A stretch of 64,000 bases of DNA from Paenibacillus sp. D2_2 (GTDB lineage Bacteria; Bacillota; Bacilli; Paenibacillales; Paenibacillaceae), in the NCBI RefSeq assembly GCF_031199965.1, contig NZ_CP133605.1, forward strand, positions 4,000,501 to 4,064,500, read 5' to 3'. A program made the position numbers and the translations under genes. This document shows, piece after piece, positions 30,001 through 39,749 of this stretch (position 1 is the stretch's first letter; every line of letters begins with the position of its first letter). The notes under the pieces were generated by a model that was not told the DNA's origin, did not search any database, and saw only the letters and a program-made list of their open reading frames with translations.

Positions 30001-31163
30001 TTATTTGCCCCCTTTCCGTTTATGGAAAAAGCGTTTCAAGGCCTGGTACACCTCACCCTTCTCCTTAATTACATAGTACAAGAATCGTTCATGCTTCAAA
30101 TTGCGATAAGCGGACATTAAGGTACTACCGCGGTTGTATTGATTAACCTCCCCGTAGCCGAACATATTTGAGCGCTTCAGAAGCTCATTGATGAGCCTAG
30201 TACAGCGTTCATTGTCCGAAGTCAGATTATCTCCATCAGAGAAATGGAAGGGATAAATATTGTAGCTGGACGAAGGATACCGTTCATCAATAATCTCTAG
30301 CGCCTTCTGATAGACGGAAGAGCAGATCGTGCCGCCGCTTTCACCGCGGGTGAAGAAATCCTGCTCACTGACCTCCTTCGCTTCTGTATGGTGAGCCAGG
30401 AACACAATCTCGACCTTCTCATATTGGCGACGCAGAAATCGAGTCATCCAGAAGAAGAAGCTGCGTGCGCAGTATTTTTCAAAATTGCCCATGGATCCAC
30501 TCGTATCCATCATGGCGATAATGACTGCATTGGAGCGAGGAATCTGGACGTCCTCCCACGTTTTATAGCGCAGATCATCCGGTGAGATACCATGGATGCC
30601 CGGAGAGCCGGAAGTCGCATTGCGACGTAGGTTTTCTAGAATCGTCCGTTTCTTGTCTATGTTCGACATCAGTCCCTTCTTGCGGACGTCGTTGAAGCGG
30701 AATGAGACGGTCTCCATTTCCTCTTGTCCTTATCCTGAATAAAGGGAAGCTCCAATTCATTGAACAGCATATCCTCCAGTTCCTCGATACTGATCTCGGC
30801 TTCTACGACATCATGACCTGGCTGATTGCCTGCTTTGCCCCCTTTGCCGGCATCCTTTGGATGATCCTGAGCCAGCACATCGCCAACCTCGCTGTCTCCA
30901 TTCCCTTGCCCAACATGCTTCTGTTTCTGAAAATTATGAATGAAGCGGTATTCCTCCAAATTGCGTAGAGGAACTTTAATAATCTGCTTGCCGTCCGACA
31001 TAATAATATTCTCTTCAGTAATCAGATCCGGCAGATTTTGCTTGATCACTTCCCGCACCTTCTCCTGGTGGCGCTGCTGATCCTGGTAGCCTTTGCGATG
31101 CAGCGACCAATCTTCCTTGGAGACGACGAAGCTGAACTTATTCTGTTCAAATGAAGATGACAC
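30001..31163 (-). CDS. yhbH: YhbH family sporulation protein (DUF444), frameshift
   Basis: DUF444 protein with a von Willebrand A-like fold. Residues near the start read [18 protein letters not shown], and the metal-site motif is [12 protein letters not shown]. The frame breaks near 30719-30726, where a G is missing (AAGAGGAAATGG); repaired it reads [16 protein letters not shown]. The GTG at 31163 has GGGAGG eight bases upstream and is preferred to the GTG at 31172. Length ~387 residues. In Bacillus it is co-expressed with PrkA and SpoVR during sporulation; here prkA is 5 kb away. Confidence 0.92.
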
Positions 31164-31306
31164 GGTGGGCACCTCCCTATTGGAATGTCAGGGAATTAAA
31201 AAGTAGTTGTAACTAAGTATATTCAAACGGCACGGTGATATGTGAGGAAGAAACAAAGCAAGTATAGCCCATTAGCAGAAATAGAATAGGGCAGCTATAA
31301 CGAACA

Positions 31307-31337
31307 AAACCACCGGAGACTATAGTCCGGTGGTTTA
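31307..31337 (-). terminator. terminator after the GH9 gene
   Basis: AAACCACCGGA (31307-31317) and TCCGGTGGTTT (31327-31337) form a perfect 11-bp stem; on the minus strand it ends in TTTTG. It lies 33 bases below the GH9 stop. Confidence 0.75.
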
Positions 31338-31369
31338 TACATCATTCTTATTATCTGGTCCAATAAATC

Positions 31370-33154
31370 TTACTCACAAATCTTCATCCGATATATCCCC
31401 AGCGCGACCGCGTACATATACCATGAAGCATGCGGCAGCCATTGCTCGGCCCAGCGCCAATTATCGTCAACGACGCCGGGTTCGGATCTGACAAACAATT
31501 CGATGTCTTCTTCATCGGTTAATCCGGAGGTAACTCCGTTGCAGATTCCACCAGGACAATTCATATAATCGAATCCGTTCACAAAATGGTACTGTGGATT
31601 GTTCCGTCCGGAGCCTTGCAGCATGCAGCTGTCAAATGGATTAAGTCCAAGAATCCAGCTCAACTGGGCATCCGCATAAGCTGATAGCTTCTCTTTAAAC
31701 TCCGCATCCTTAGCATCTGTCAATTGCTTACCCAGTAGCCTAGCCGCTGCAGCTAGAGATGCCAGACGCGCATTCTCCCCTTGCCACCAAGGCGAAGCCT
31801 CTGTCTGATGAGGCAGGAAATATGAAGTATATCTCCGTCCATCACTGCTCTCAACCCATTGTCTTGCCAGTCCGAATGGATTAGTGACCTCTGCGGTAAT
31901 CTTGAGTTCCGACTCCATGACCTGAAGTGCCGCCTCCATCACTTTGGCCCGGCGCGATTGATTCTTCTCAATCTGCAAATAGTTCAGTAGCGCTACCACC
32001 GGAAGCCCGGCATCCGAAGGATGGAAGAATGGGCGCCCCTCTTCATTGGCGCTCCAATAGTGGCCCCATTCTGCACTTGGCTGTAAATAACCAATTAACC
32101 GCTCGGCACTCTCGCCAGCTTGTTTTAGATAATCCGGATCCAAGGAGGCCTGGTACAATTCAACCAATGCGGTTAACTTACAATATTCATCCAACAGATT
32201 CGGCTTGCCATCATTCAAATACTTGGCATTATTAGTCGCAAGATATTCATACGACTCACGAGCTGCCTGCAAATATTGCTCGCGCGAAAAGTCGCCTGGG
32301 TAGGCGTGTCTACTCGCAGCAGCTAGAGCTGCAATGGCGAATCCAGCGCCCTGACGGAATCCTGTCTCATAGGACTCATCGGTAATTACTTCAACATCAG
32401 CTGTTACCGCAGCACCAAACTGGGAAGAAGAGTTCTTGTACTGAAAGGAGATCCTCCGGTCCTCCGACTTCATGAATTCTCCGCTGCGTTTGGCCGAACG
32501 GAAGAAGCTGCCCGAGGGTGCCCTCATACGGAACATATAGTCCGCACCAAACATCGCTTCATCCAGCAATCTACGTTTGAATTGGTAATAATGGCGATTT
32601 CCCGATTCCTCGAGTAGCTCATGCGTCTTAAACAGCGCCCATGCTGTAAAAGAACCCTGCTGCGGATTAAAATAAGTCGCATGCGACAAATGCGATAGAT
32701 GCTTACCGTAATCCCCGGTCGCATCATACCAGCCCCCGTGCAGGTCATGTCGCCCTTCTCGCTCCCCAGCGAAAGGGATATTCCGGTCCGCCCGATCGAA
32801 ATCTCCACTACACCGTTGAGCTTTGAAATAGAAAATAACGTCCGATAGACTCTGCCTCCCGAGTAAATTATCTTCTATAACGAACTCATAGGATCTGATG
32901 GTGCCTTGCGACGTATCACATTCGATCACATATCGACCCTCGATCTGCAATGCATTAAAATCTGCCGTCCAGAAATGCCAATCCCTCCATCTGTCCACCG
33001 TTCCACAACGCTGAGCACTTCCAGAATAGACCGTTCGCCCGTTCAACTGATCCACAACGCGGAAACCGCTGACCTCATCACCACTCCCGCCCAGGATAAC
33101 AGCACGTTTGGTTCCTTTTCGCTCATAACCAATATGATTAATTAGAACTTTCAT
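31370..33154 (-). CDS. glycoside hydrolase family 9 enzyme (intracellular, beta-glycan or chitosan-oligosaccharide type)
   Basis: The 594-residue protein has an N-terminal CelD-type Ig-like domain (about 1-95; VLINHIGYERKGTKRAVI) and an (alpha/alpha)6 barrel. The catalytic base motif is GGWYDATGDYGKH (about 141-153). The C-terminal region has GLNPFDSCMLQGSGRNNP and WRWAEQWLPHASWYMY, where the acid Glu is expected. There is no signal peptide, so it acts on imported oligosaccharides. The neighbouring ROK kinase and nagB suggest a glucosamine-containing substrate, as for GH9 exo-beta-glucosaminidases; this is inference. Same strand as those genes with gaps of 102 and 44 bases. Confidence 0.85.
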   Translation of the reverse strand: MKVLINHIGYERKGTKRAVILGGSGDEVSGFRVVDQLNGRTVYSGSAQRCGTVDRWRDWHFWTADFNALQIEGRYVIECDTSQGTIRSYEFVIEDNLLGRQSLSDVIFYFKAQRCSGDFDRADRNIPFAGEREGRHDLHGGWYDATGDYGKHLSHLSHATYFNPQQGSFTAWALFKTHELLEESGNRHYYQFKRRLLDEAMFGADYMFRMRAPSGSFFRSAKRSGEFMKSEDRRISFQYKNSSSQFGAAVTADVEVITDESYETGFRQGAGFAIAALAAASRHAYPGDFSREQYLQAARESYEYLATNNAKYLNDGKPNLLDEYCKLTALVELYQASLDPDYLKQAGESAERLIGYLQPSAEWGHYWSANEEGRPFFHPSDAGLPVVALLNYLQIEKNQSRRAKVMEAALQVMESELKITAEVTNPFGLARQWVESSDGRRYTSYFLPHQTEASPWWQGENARLASLAAAARLLGKQLTDAKDAEFKEKLSAYADAQLSWILGLNPFDSCMLQGSGRNNPQYHFVNGFDYMNCPGGICNGVTSGLTDEEDIELFVRSEPGVVDDNWRWAEQWLPHASWYMYAVALGIYRMKICE

Positions 33155-33256
33155 CCAGTCGTCCCCTCACTTCCTACCTAGTCATACTGCACATTAGCTG
33201 AACCATCGTTTGTCCGAATGAATAAAGGTATCCGATTGAAATGTCCCAATTTTCTA

Positions 33257-34228
33257 CTAACCCGTTCCTTCATAATCCCATGCCAGACAAGCCGCACCGA
33301 GTAATCCGGTCACCTGTGGCCCGAGCTCTGTGAGTGAGATCTCTTTCAATCCTCTTCTCGACACTCCGGTTGAATTCTGATAAATAAAATCACTAAGCTC
33401 CTTCAACAGCCAACGATCCCTCATCACTCCACCGCCGAGAATGATCGCTTCCGGGTTAAGGATATTCACAAGATTAACCAGCCCGATCCCGATCGACCAG
33501 ATGAATTCTTTATGTATTCTCATGGCTAGTGGATCTCCCTGACGCGCCGCCATGAAAATATCCATAGAGGTAATGCAACCGGATTGAATTAGAGAGGCCA
33601 GTCTGGAATCCGGATAATCGCTAATCCAGCGAATCGCCCGATTGATCATACCGCCCCCTGATGCGGCAGACTCTAGACACCAGCTGCTTCCGCACATACA
33701 CTGCTCCATATCACGCCCGACAAAAGTATGACCGATCTCCCCGGCATAATTGGAGGCTCCCCTAATCAACCTGCCATCACTAACAATCCCCGCAGCAATC
33801 CCCGTGCCGATATTAACATATAGAAAATGACGGTATTCGCGTCCTTTACCAAGATGCAGCTCAGCCAGAGCCGCCGTATGTACATCATTATCGATCGCTA
33901 CATTCATTCCGTAGCGTTGCTTAAGATCATCTCTAAAGTGTATCATTTCCATCCCGGGCAATCTCATCGTTCCGAGCCAGTCACCCTGTTCAAAATCAAC
34001 GTGACCGAATACTCCAATTCCGATATTTCCAGATATATTCTCATTACCGTACCCTTGGATATAATCCGCTATGGAACGATAGATACTGCCCTTTAACGAG
34101 GACTCCGTACTAAGATCGATCCCGTATCTAGCATGATGAGTAATATCACCCTGACGCGTTACCGACCCGATTAATATTTTTGTTGCACCAATATCAATTC
34201 CTACAGTTACCGGCTCACCAACACGCAT
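33257..34228 (-). CDS. ROK family sugar kinase
   Basis: A 323-residue protein with the ATP-binding start VGIDIGATKILIGSV, catalytic Asp in AIDNDVHTAAL, ROK signature YAGEIGHTFV and a zinc loop CMCGSSWCLES. No helix-turn-helix precedes the kinase domain, so it is a kinase and not a NagC-type repressor. Between GH9 and nagB it likely phosphorylates glucosamine or N-acetylglucosamine (inference from neighbours). Confidence 0.88.
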   Translation of the reverse strand: MRVGEPVTVGIDIGATKILIGSVTRQGDITHHARYGIDLSTESSLKGSIYRSIADYIQGYGNENISGNIGIGVFGHVDFEQGDWLGTMRLPGMEMIHFRDDLKQRYGMNVAIDNDVHTAALAELHLGKGREYRHFLYVNIGTGIAAGIVSDGRLIRGASNYAGEIGHTFVGRDMEQCMCGSSWCLESAASGGGMINRAIRWISDYPDSRLASLIQSGCITSMDIFMAARQGDPLAMRIHKEFIWSIGIGLVNLVNILNPEAIILGGGVMRDRWLLKELSDFIYQNSTGVSRRGLKEISLTELGPQVTGLLGAACLAWDYEGTG

Positions 34229-34272
34229 TTGTCTCGATCTCCTTTCTATCTAACCCTGGATCACAATCTTGC

Positions 34273-34995
34273 CTACATCAGCTCAGCTGCCGCCTTATCC
34301 AAAACAATCGTCAGACTAGGATGCAGCTGTAGAACAGAGGCTGGAACATCTGTAGTGATCGGGCCCATTAGGGCCTGCTTAATAATTTCGGACTTGCTCT
34401 TTCCTTTAGCCAGAAGCAAAATATGCTTCGATCTCATAATTCGCCTAATCCCTACGGTAATCCCCTGTACAGGTACGCTGCCGACCGCGCCGAAGAATCC
34501 TGCCTTATCCTTTGCAGTACGGCTAGTTAGGTTGCTCACATGCGTATCCAGATGGAAGGGGGTTCCCGGCTCGTTAAATCCAATGTGGCCATTACTCCCG
34601 ATCCCGAGAATCTCGAGATCAACAGGATGCTCATCGAGAAGCCTATCATAGGTGGTACAAGCCTTCTGTAGATCTTCCGCCATACCATCCGGCATATAAA
34701 TATGGTCGCTTTGCACACCGATATGGTTCAGAACCTGGTAACGAATCCGATAGCTGACACTTCGCGGATCATCAGGGGACAGACCGACATACTCGTCTAG
34801 TGTAAACGCCTTCATTTTTGAGAAATCAATACGCCACTCTTGGTACAGGTGGGTCAACTCACGATAAAGCCCGACGGTAGTCTCTCCTCCCGCGAACGTA
34901 ACCACACTATTTGGCTTCGCGATGACTTGCTTCGTCACTTCAAGTGCGGACGCTATATGAAACTGTTCCTCCGTATCCTCCACAATGATCCTCAT
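34273..34995 (-). CDS. nagB: glucosamine-6-phosphate deaminase
   Basis: 240 residues from the ATG at 34995 (GGGAGG nine bases before; an in-frame ATG at 35022 has none). Motifs: KAFTLDEYVGLSPDDPRS with catalytic Asp, and GIGSNGHIGFNEPG with the active-site Asn-Gly-His. The enzyme converts glucosamine-6-phosphate to fructose-6-phosphate plus ammonia, feeding glycolysis. It is first in the nagB-ROK-GH9 set. Confidence 0.93.
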   Translation of the reverse strand: MRIIVEDTEEQFHIASALEVTKQVIAKPNSVVTFAGGETTVGLYRELTHLYQEWRIDFSKMKAFTLDEYVGLSPDDPRSVSYRIRYQVLNHIGVQSDHIYMPDGMAEDLQKACTTYDRLLDEHPVDLEILGIGSNGHIGFNEPGTPFHLDTHVSNLTSRTAKDKAGFFGAVGSVPVQGITVGIRRIMRSKHILLLAKGKSKSEIIKQALMGPITTDVPASVLQLHPSLTIVLDKAAAELM

Positions 34996-35089
34996 GAAGC
35001 ACCTCCCATGATGTGTATTCACCTCTATATTACCCCTCTCTACCAGAATTTAAGGTAGAAAATCTTCTAATAAGGGGTTAATATTCTAC

Positions 35090-35117
35090 AAAAAAAGAGC
35101 CGTCTATTTCGACAGCT
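35090..35117 (-). terminator. terminator of the YitT gene, overlapping its stop
   Basis: On the minus strand GAGCTGTC, loop GAAATA, GACGGCTC, then TTTTTTT. The gene's TAG stop (35106-35104) is in the loop. Confidence 0.8.
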
Positions 35118-35939
35118 CCATAAATCCTTCCCCGAACACATCACGTACATCATGAATCGTAATAAATGCATTCGTGTCGATCGCCTTAACGATCTTCTTC
35201 AGTTGACTGATCTCCTGCTTATTAATGACGATATACAAAATTTCCTGCGGCAGCTTCGTATAGAAGCCATGTCCGTGAAGCACAGTCACGCCCCGTTCCA
35301 TCACGACATTCACCTGCTCGGCGATCTGATTTTGCTCCTTGGAGACGATCATCACCGCTTTTCTCGGATTCAAGCCTTCGATAATAAAATCCATCACCTT
35401 GGTACCAATAAATAACATCACAATGGTGAACATCAAGCTCTGAACACCAATGATGAACAAGGAAGCAAAGACGACGATCAAATCGAAGAATAACAAAGCA
35501 TAACTTACATTCCAATCCAAATACTTATTCATGATCCGTGCAAGAATTGTCGACCCTGCCGTCGTCCCGCCAACCTTAATAATGAGTCCAATGCCTACCC
35601 GGCAAATACACCACCAAAGACAGCATTCAGCATCAAATCATGGGAAGCGATCGTCCAGCCTTCTGTAAGATACAAGAAGAGAGAGTTGAATACGACAGCG
35701 ATAATTGTATATATGGTTGTCTGCTTATCGAGAAATTTGTACCCGATCACCAGCAAAATAGAATTAAATATGAAGTTAACGAGACCAGGAGACCAGTGGA
35801 ACAAGTAGTACAGAATAATCGTGACCCCGGTAACTCCTCCTTCACCAAAATCATTAGGAATTACAAACAGATTCACATCCAATGCAAAAATCAATGCGCC
35901 AAAGATGATTGTTACAATATCGGTTATTCTCTTTTTCAT
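35104..35939 (-). CDS. YitT family membrane protein (DUF161/DUF2179), frameshift
   Basis: About 278 residues: five to six hydrophobic segments in the N-terminal 200 residues (IVTIIFGALIFALDVNLFVI, GGVTGVTIILYYLF) and a soluble DUF2179 domain at the end (MIVSKEQNQIAEQVNVVMERGVT, IVINKQEISQLKKIV). The frame ends at FGGVFAG and resumes with IGLIIKVGGTTAGSTILARIM; one C is missing from the run at 35598-35600. Family function is unclear. Confidence 0.88.
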
Positions 35940-36293
35940 GAAGTAAGCCCCTTCTTGTGAGTATGTATGGTTGTACCACTAGCGCTAAAATCAGTAATTC
36001 CTCCTGACCGTACAAAATTGGAAAGAGCGCACCGTGGCAAGGGTACGCCCTTCTTCTTAGTATGAATTGTAATTCGATCCGAACCAGTTGGCCGATCAGG
36101 CATCTAATTAATTGTAGTGGAAATATTATGATTTGTTAACCCATTTTCAGAAAATGAATAAATATTCAAATGAAACAAAAAAAGCCTGCCACTGGCCCAG
36201 TGACAGACTCTAATCATTTATATAAGCTCATTTCCCTCTAGAGGTAAGAGCCCATGCCCCCATCATGGCTCCCGCCCTTGATAGCGGAATAAT
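35940..36293 (-). other. intergenic region with prkA terminator
   Basis: This 354-base gap holds the YitT promoter region and, near 36176-36212, a stem (on the minus strand AGTCTGTCACTGG with CCAGTGGCAGGCT) followed by TTTTTTT that would end the prkA transcript. I see no gene in it. Confidence 0.6.
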
Positions 36294-38188
36294 CTAGCGA
36301 TTCAACAGACTACCAACGTACCGCAGCAGTTCATTCGCACATACGGGGCAATATCCATGCTCATCAATCAAGCGCTTGCTGACCTCATTAATGCGTTTCA
36401 GTTGACTCTCATCCGGGGTTTTGGTTGAGGTCGTAATCTTAACGATATCCTTTAGATCAGCGAACAGCTTCTTCTCAATCGCTTCCCGTAGCCGATCATG
36501 ATGATTGTATTCGAATTTGCGACCTTTACGGGAGTAGGCCGAGATTCGAATCAAAATCTCTTCACGGAACGCTTTTTTGGCATTCTCGGAAATACCGATC
36601 TGCTCCTCGATCGAGCGCATCAGCCGCTCATCCGGATCAATCTCCTCATCCGTAAGCGGGTCACGCCGTTTCGTCCAGTTGCAGAACGATTCGATATTGT
36701 CGAGATAATTCTCGAACAATGTCTTAGCCGACTCCTCGAAGGAATAGACGAATGCCTTCTGTACTTCTTTCTTAGCGATCTCATCATACTCTTTACGAGC
36801 AATGCTGATAAAGTTCAAATACCTATCGCGTTCTTCCTTGGTAATCGAAGCATGTTGGTCCAATCCATCTTTTATCGCGCGAAGAATATCAAGAGCACCC
36901 ATGCATTGGATATCCTGCTTAATCAAGGCGCTGGAAATCCGGTTAATGACATAGCGTGGATCGACCCCGGACATTCCTTCCTCCAAGTACTCATTCTGCA
37001 GCTCTTTCAAATCGGCATCTTTGTAGCCCTCTACCTCTTCCCCATCGTAGAGGCGCATTTTCTTGACCAGATCGACTCCTTGTTTCTTAGTCTCCTTCAA
37101 GCGAGTCAGAATAGAGAAGACCGCCGCAGAACGCAGAGCATGCGGCGCAATATGCACATGCCCCATATCGCTCTGTCCAATCAACTTGGCGTATATTTTC
37201 TCCTCTTGCGACACTTTCAGGTTATATGGAATCGGCATAACGATCATCCGGGATTGCAGCGCCTCATTCTTCTTGTTGGCGATGAAGGATTTATACTCCG
37301 ATTCGTTAGTATGAGCGACAATAAGCTCATCAGCCGAAATTAAGGCAAATCTTCCCGCTTTGAAATTCCCTTCCTGCGTTAAGGACAACAGATTCCAAAG
37401 GAACTTCTCATCACACTTCAGCATCTCTTGGAACTCCATCAGACCTCGGTTTGCTTTATTCAATTCTCCGTCAAAGCGGTAAGCTCGTGGATCGGATTCT
37501 GAGCCAAATTCTGTAATCGTCGAGAAATCGATGCTCCCCGTCAGATCTGCAATATCCTGTGATTTCGGGTCCGAAGGACTGAATGTACCGATCCCGATCC
37601 GTCCATCCTCGGACAAGATCACTCTCTAACCGGTACTTTCTCGATATCTCCGTCAAACTCTGTACGCAGTCTCATCTGGCAGACTGGGCAGAGATTTCCC
37701 TCGATTCTAACATGTAGCGCCTTCTCTACCTCCGGACGAAGCTCATGAGGTACTAAATGCAGCGGCTCCTCATGCATCGGGCAGCCGGAGATTGCATAGA
37801 CTGCTCCACGCTGCGTACGGGAGAATTGCTCCATACCACGCTTAAGCATGGTGACAATCGTCGATTTTCCACCACTCACCGGACCCATTAATAGCAAGAT
37901 GCGCTTGCGAACATCGAGTCTTCTAGCCGCAGAATGGAAATACTCCTCTACCAGCTTCTCCACTGCTCGGTCCAGTCCGAAAATTTCCTGTTCAAAAAAC
38001 TTATACTTTTTCCGGCCATTCAGCTCTTCCACACCATAAGACTCAATCATTTCATACACCCGGGCATGGGCCGTCATGGCAGGCGAAGGATCCTCAGCGA
38101 GCAGAGCGACATAGTCTTTAAATGTTCCGTTCCATGCTAAAGCATCGCTTTCCGCCCGGTAAGCCGCTATACGTTCAAAAATGTCCAT
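36294..38188 (-). CDS. prkA: PrkA serine protein kinase / AAA+ protein, frameshift
   Basis: PrkA has an AAA+ domain with Walker A GPVSGGKSTIVTML (about 98-111) and a C-terminal region once compared to kinases; recent work supports AAA+ protease-type activity in sporulation. The ATG at 38188 follows AGGAGG. The frame breaks at 37622-37627 (a G is missing in GTTAGAGAGTG); repaired, the product is exactly 631 residues, the B. subtilis length. Also visible: VDPRYVINRISSAL and the Cys-containing end YCPVCANELLRYV. It is usually upstream of yhbH, but here six other genes intervene only in part: YitT, nagB, ROK and GH9. Confidence 0.95.
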
Positions 38189-38674
38189 GTTCAGTACCTC
38201 CTGTACTCCGCTTGGGGTATCCCCGTCCCTTTGATCCTGAACTAGCAATGGAATAACCTACAAAATGATATTTCATCTTGTTTATTCACTCATTTGACTC
38301 AATTAGAAAAAGTGTATTACATACCTATGCGGAAACAAGCAAGAAGTTGACCTTTTTTATCCGTATTAATTATTCCAGTAGGAATAGTCAACTTAACACC
38401 ATACTCTCTATAGAACAAGCCTCCGTATTACTGACCGTTCCAGACGTATTTCTGGCTGTGCTATAATTTGAGTTATTAGCTGAGTCCGACAATCAATGAG
38501 TAGCAGTCGCAATGGCGGTGACATTTGCAATAGATGAGTAAATATATGAGTGTACCGAATCTAGAGATGACATTTGCCTAGTGGAAGGGGCTTTCTGTTT
38601 ACACACCCCCAAAATAATGGGCTCCAGTGGCCTAACGGAACATGGAAGACTCGCACAATAAGGAACGATAGATA
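38189..38674. other. intergenic region without a recognisable gene
   Basis: Nearly 500 bases upstream of prkA. Short open frames occur on both strands, but none has a ribosome site or a protein-like composition. The prkA promoter should be in the first 150 bases; I could not define it. Confidence 0.5.
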
Positions 38675-38862
38675 TTCTAACGAAACGTGGGATCGTTATT
38701 TGAGCTAAAGCAGGCCGTAAGAAAATCTAACGAAACTGTGTATCGCTATTCAGCCAAAACCACGGTACTTAGGCCAAATCCCCCCTAAATAACGTGTCTC
38801 TGTTTCGTTAGAATTTAAATCATAGCATTTAAGCGACAATAACGTTTCCCAGTTTCGTTAGC
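38675..38862. repeat. dispersed palindromic repeat, copy B
   Basis: Direct modules CTAACGAAACGTGGGATCGT and CTAACGAAACTGTGTATCGC begin 50 bases apart (38677, 38727); inverted modules AACGTGTCTCTGTTTCGTTA and AACGTTTCCCAGTTTCGTTA begin 50 bases apart (38791, 38841). The span from first CTAACG to last CGTTAG is 185 bases, as in copy A. Confidence 0.75.
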
Positions 38863-38894
38863 GTATAAATCTTATAAATAGAGGGAGAAGCGGC

Positions 38895-39631
38895 ATGGCA
38901 GTCAAGCATGAGACGGAATTGTATGCCCCGCTGAAGGCTTTTTTTGAGGAGCGGGGATATGAAATAAAGAGCGAGGTACGGCATTGCGATCTAGTCGGCT
39001 ACCTGCGGAGAGCGATGAACCGTTAATCGTGGAAATGAAGAAGGGCTTCAATCTTCCCCTGCTCCTGCAAGGACTGGAGCGGCAGAAGCTGAGCAGCGAG
39101 GTATATCTGGCTGTAGAGCGGGCGCGGGCCAAGAAGGGAGCTCATAATCAGCGCTGGAGCGACATTACGAACCTGTGCCGCAGACTCGGTCTCGGCTTCA
39201 TCACCATTACGCAGTACAAGACCAAGAAGCCTTTTGTCGAGATTCACTGCATGCCTGGTGATCATCTACCCACGCCTTCACCGAAGGTCATTAAGGCCAG
39301 GGCCGCCCGATTGCAATATGAATTTAATGAAAGAAGCGGCGACTATAATGTCGGCGGCAGTCATGGCACGAAGCTGATGACCGCATATCGTGAGAAGGCG
39401 CTGCGAATTGCGGTGGTGCTGCAGGAAGGCGGGGAGATGGCCCCTAAAGACATTAAGCTTCGGAGCGGCGTTGGTCAGACAGCAGCGATTCTGCAGAAGA
39501 ACTACTATCTTTGGTTCCGCAGGGTCTCGCGTGGTCGTTATGTTTTGACCCCTGAAGGCGAGCATGGACTTAAGCAGTATAGCTACATTATCGAAGGATG
39601 GAGCAGCGCCGCTCCATCTATAGAAGATTGA
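38895..39631 (+). CDS. DUF2161 PD-(D/E)XK nuclease-like protein, frameshift
   Basis: The ATG at 38895 is preceded by GAGGGAGAAG. Repaired product 245 residues. The N-terminus (MAVKHETELYAPLKAFFEERGYEI, RHCDLVG) joins PAESDEPLIVEMKKGFNLP once a G is restored at 38997-38998. The D...E-x-K spacing (CDLVG; LIVEMKKG) fits the DUF2161 'putative PD-(D/E)XK phosphodiesterase' family. The C-terminal ~80 residues (KDIKLRSGVGQTAAILQKNYYLWFRRV) resemble a winged helix. The substrate is unknown. Confidence 0.82.
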
Positions 39632-39706
39632 ACTCCCAGTCCACCCTAAAAAATAATATCCTCTTCAGCAGGTATAAGGGTTCTGCGTCCTCCCATTTCT
39701 GCCTCT

Positions 39707-39737
39707 CACCGCGCGCGATCCAGCACGCGGTGTTTTC
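39707..39737 (+). terminator. terminator after the DUF2161 gene
   Basis: CACCGCG (39707-39713) and CGCGGTG (39726-39732) form a GC-rich stem followed by TTTTCGTT on the plus strand. Confidence 0.6.
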
Positions 39738-39749
39738 GTTGTATGCCCC

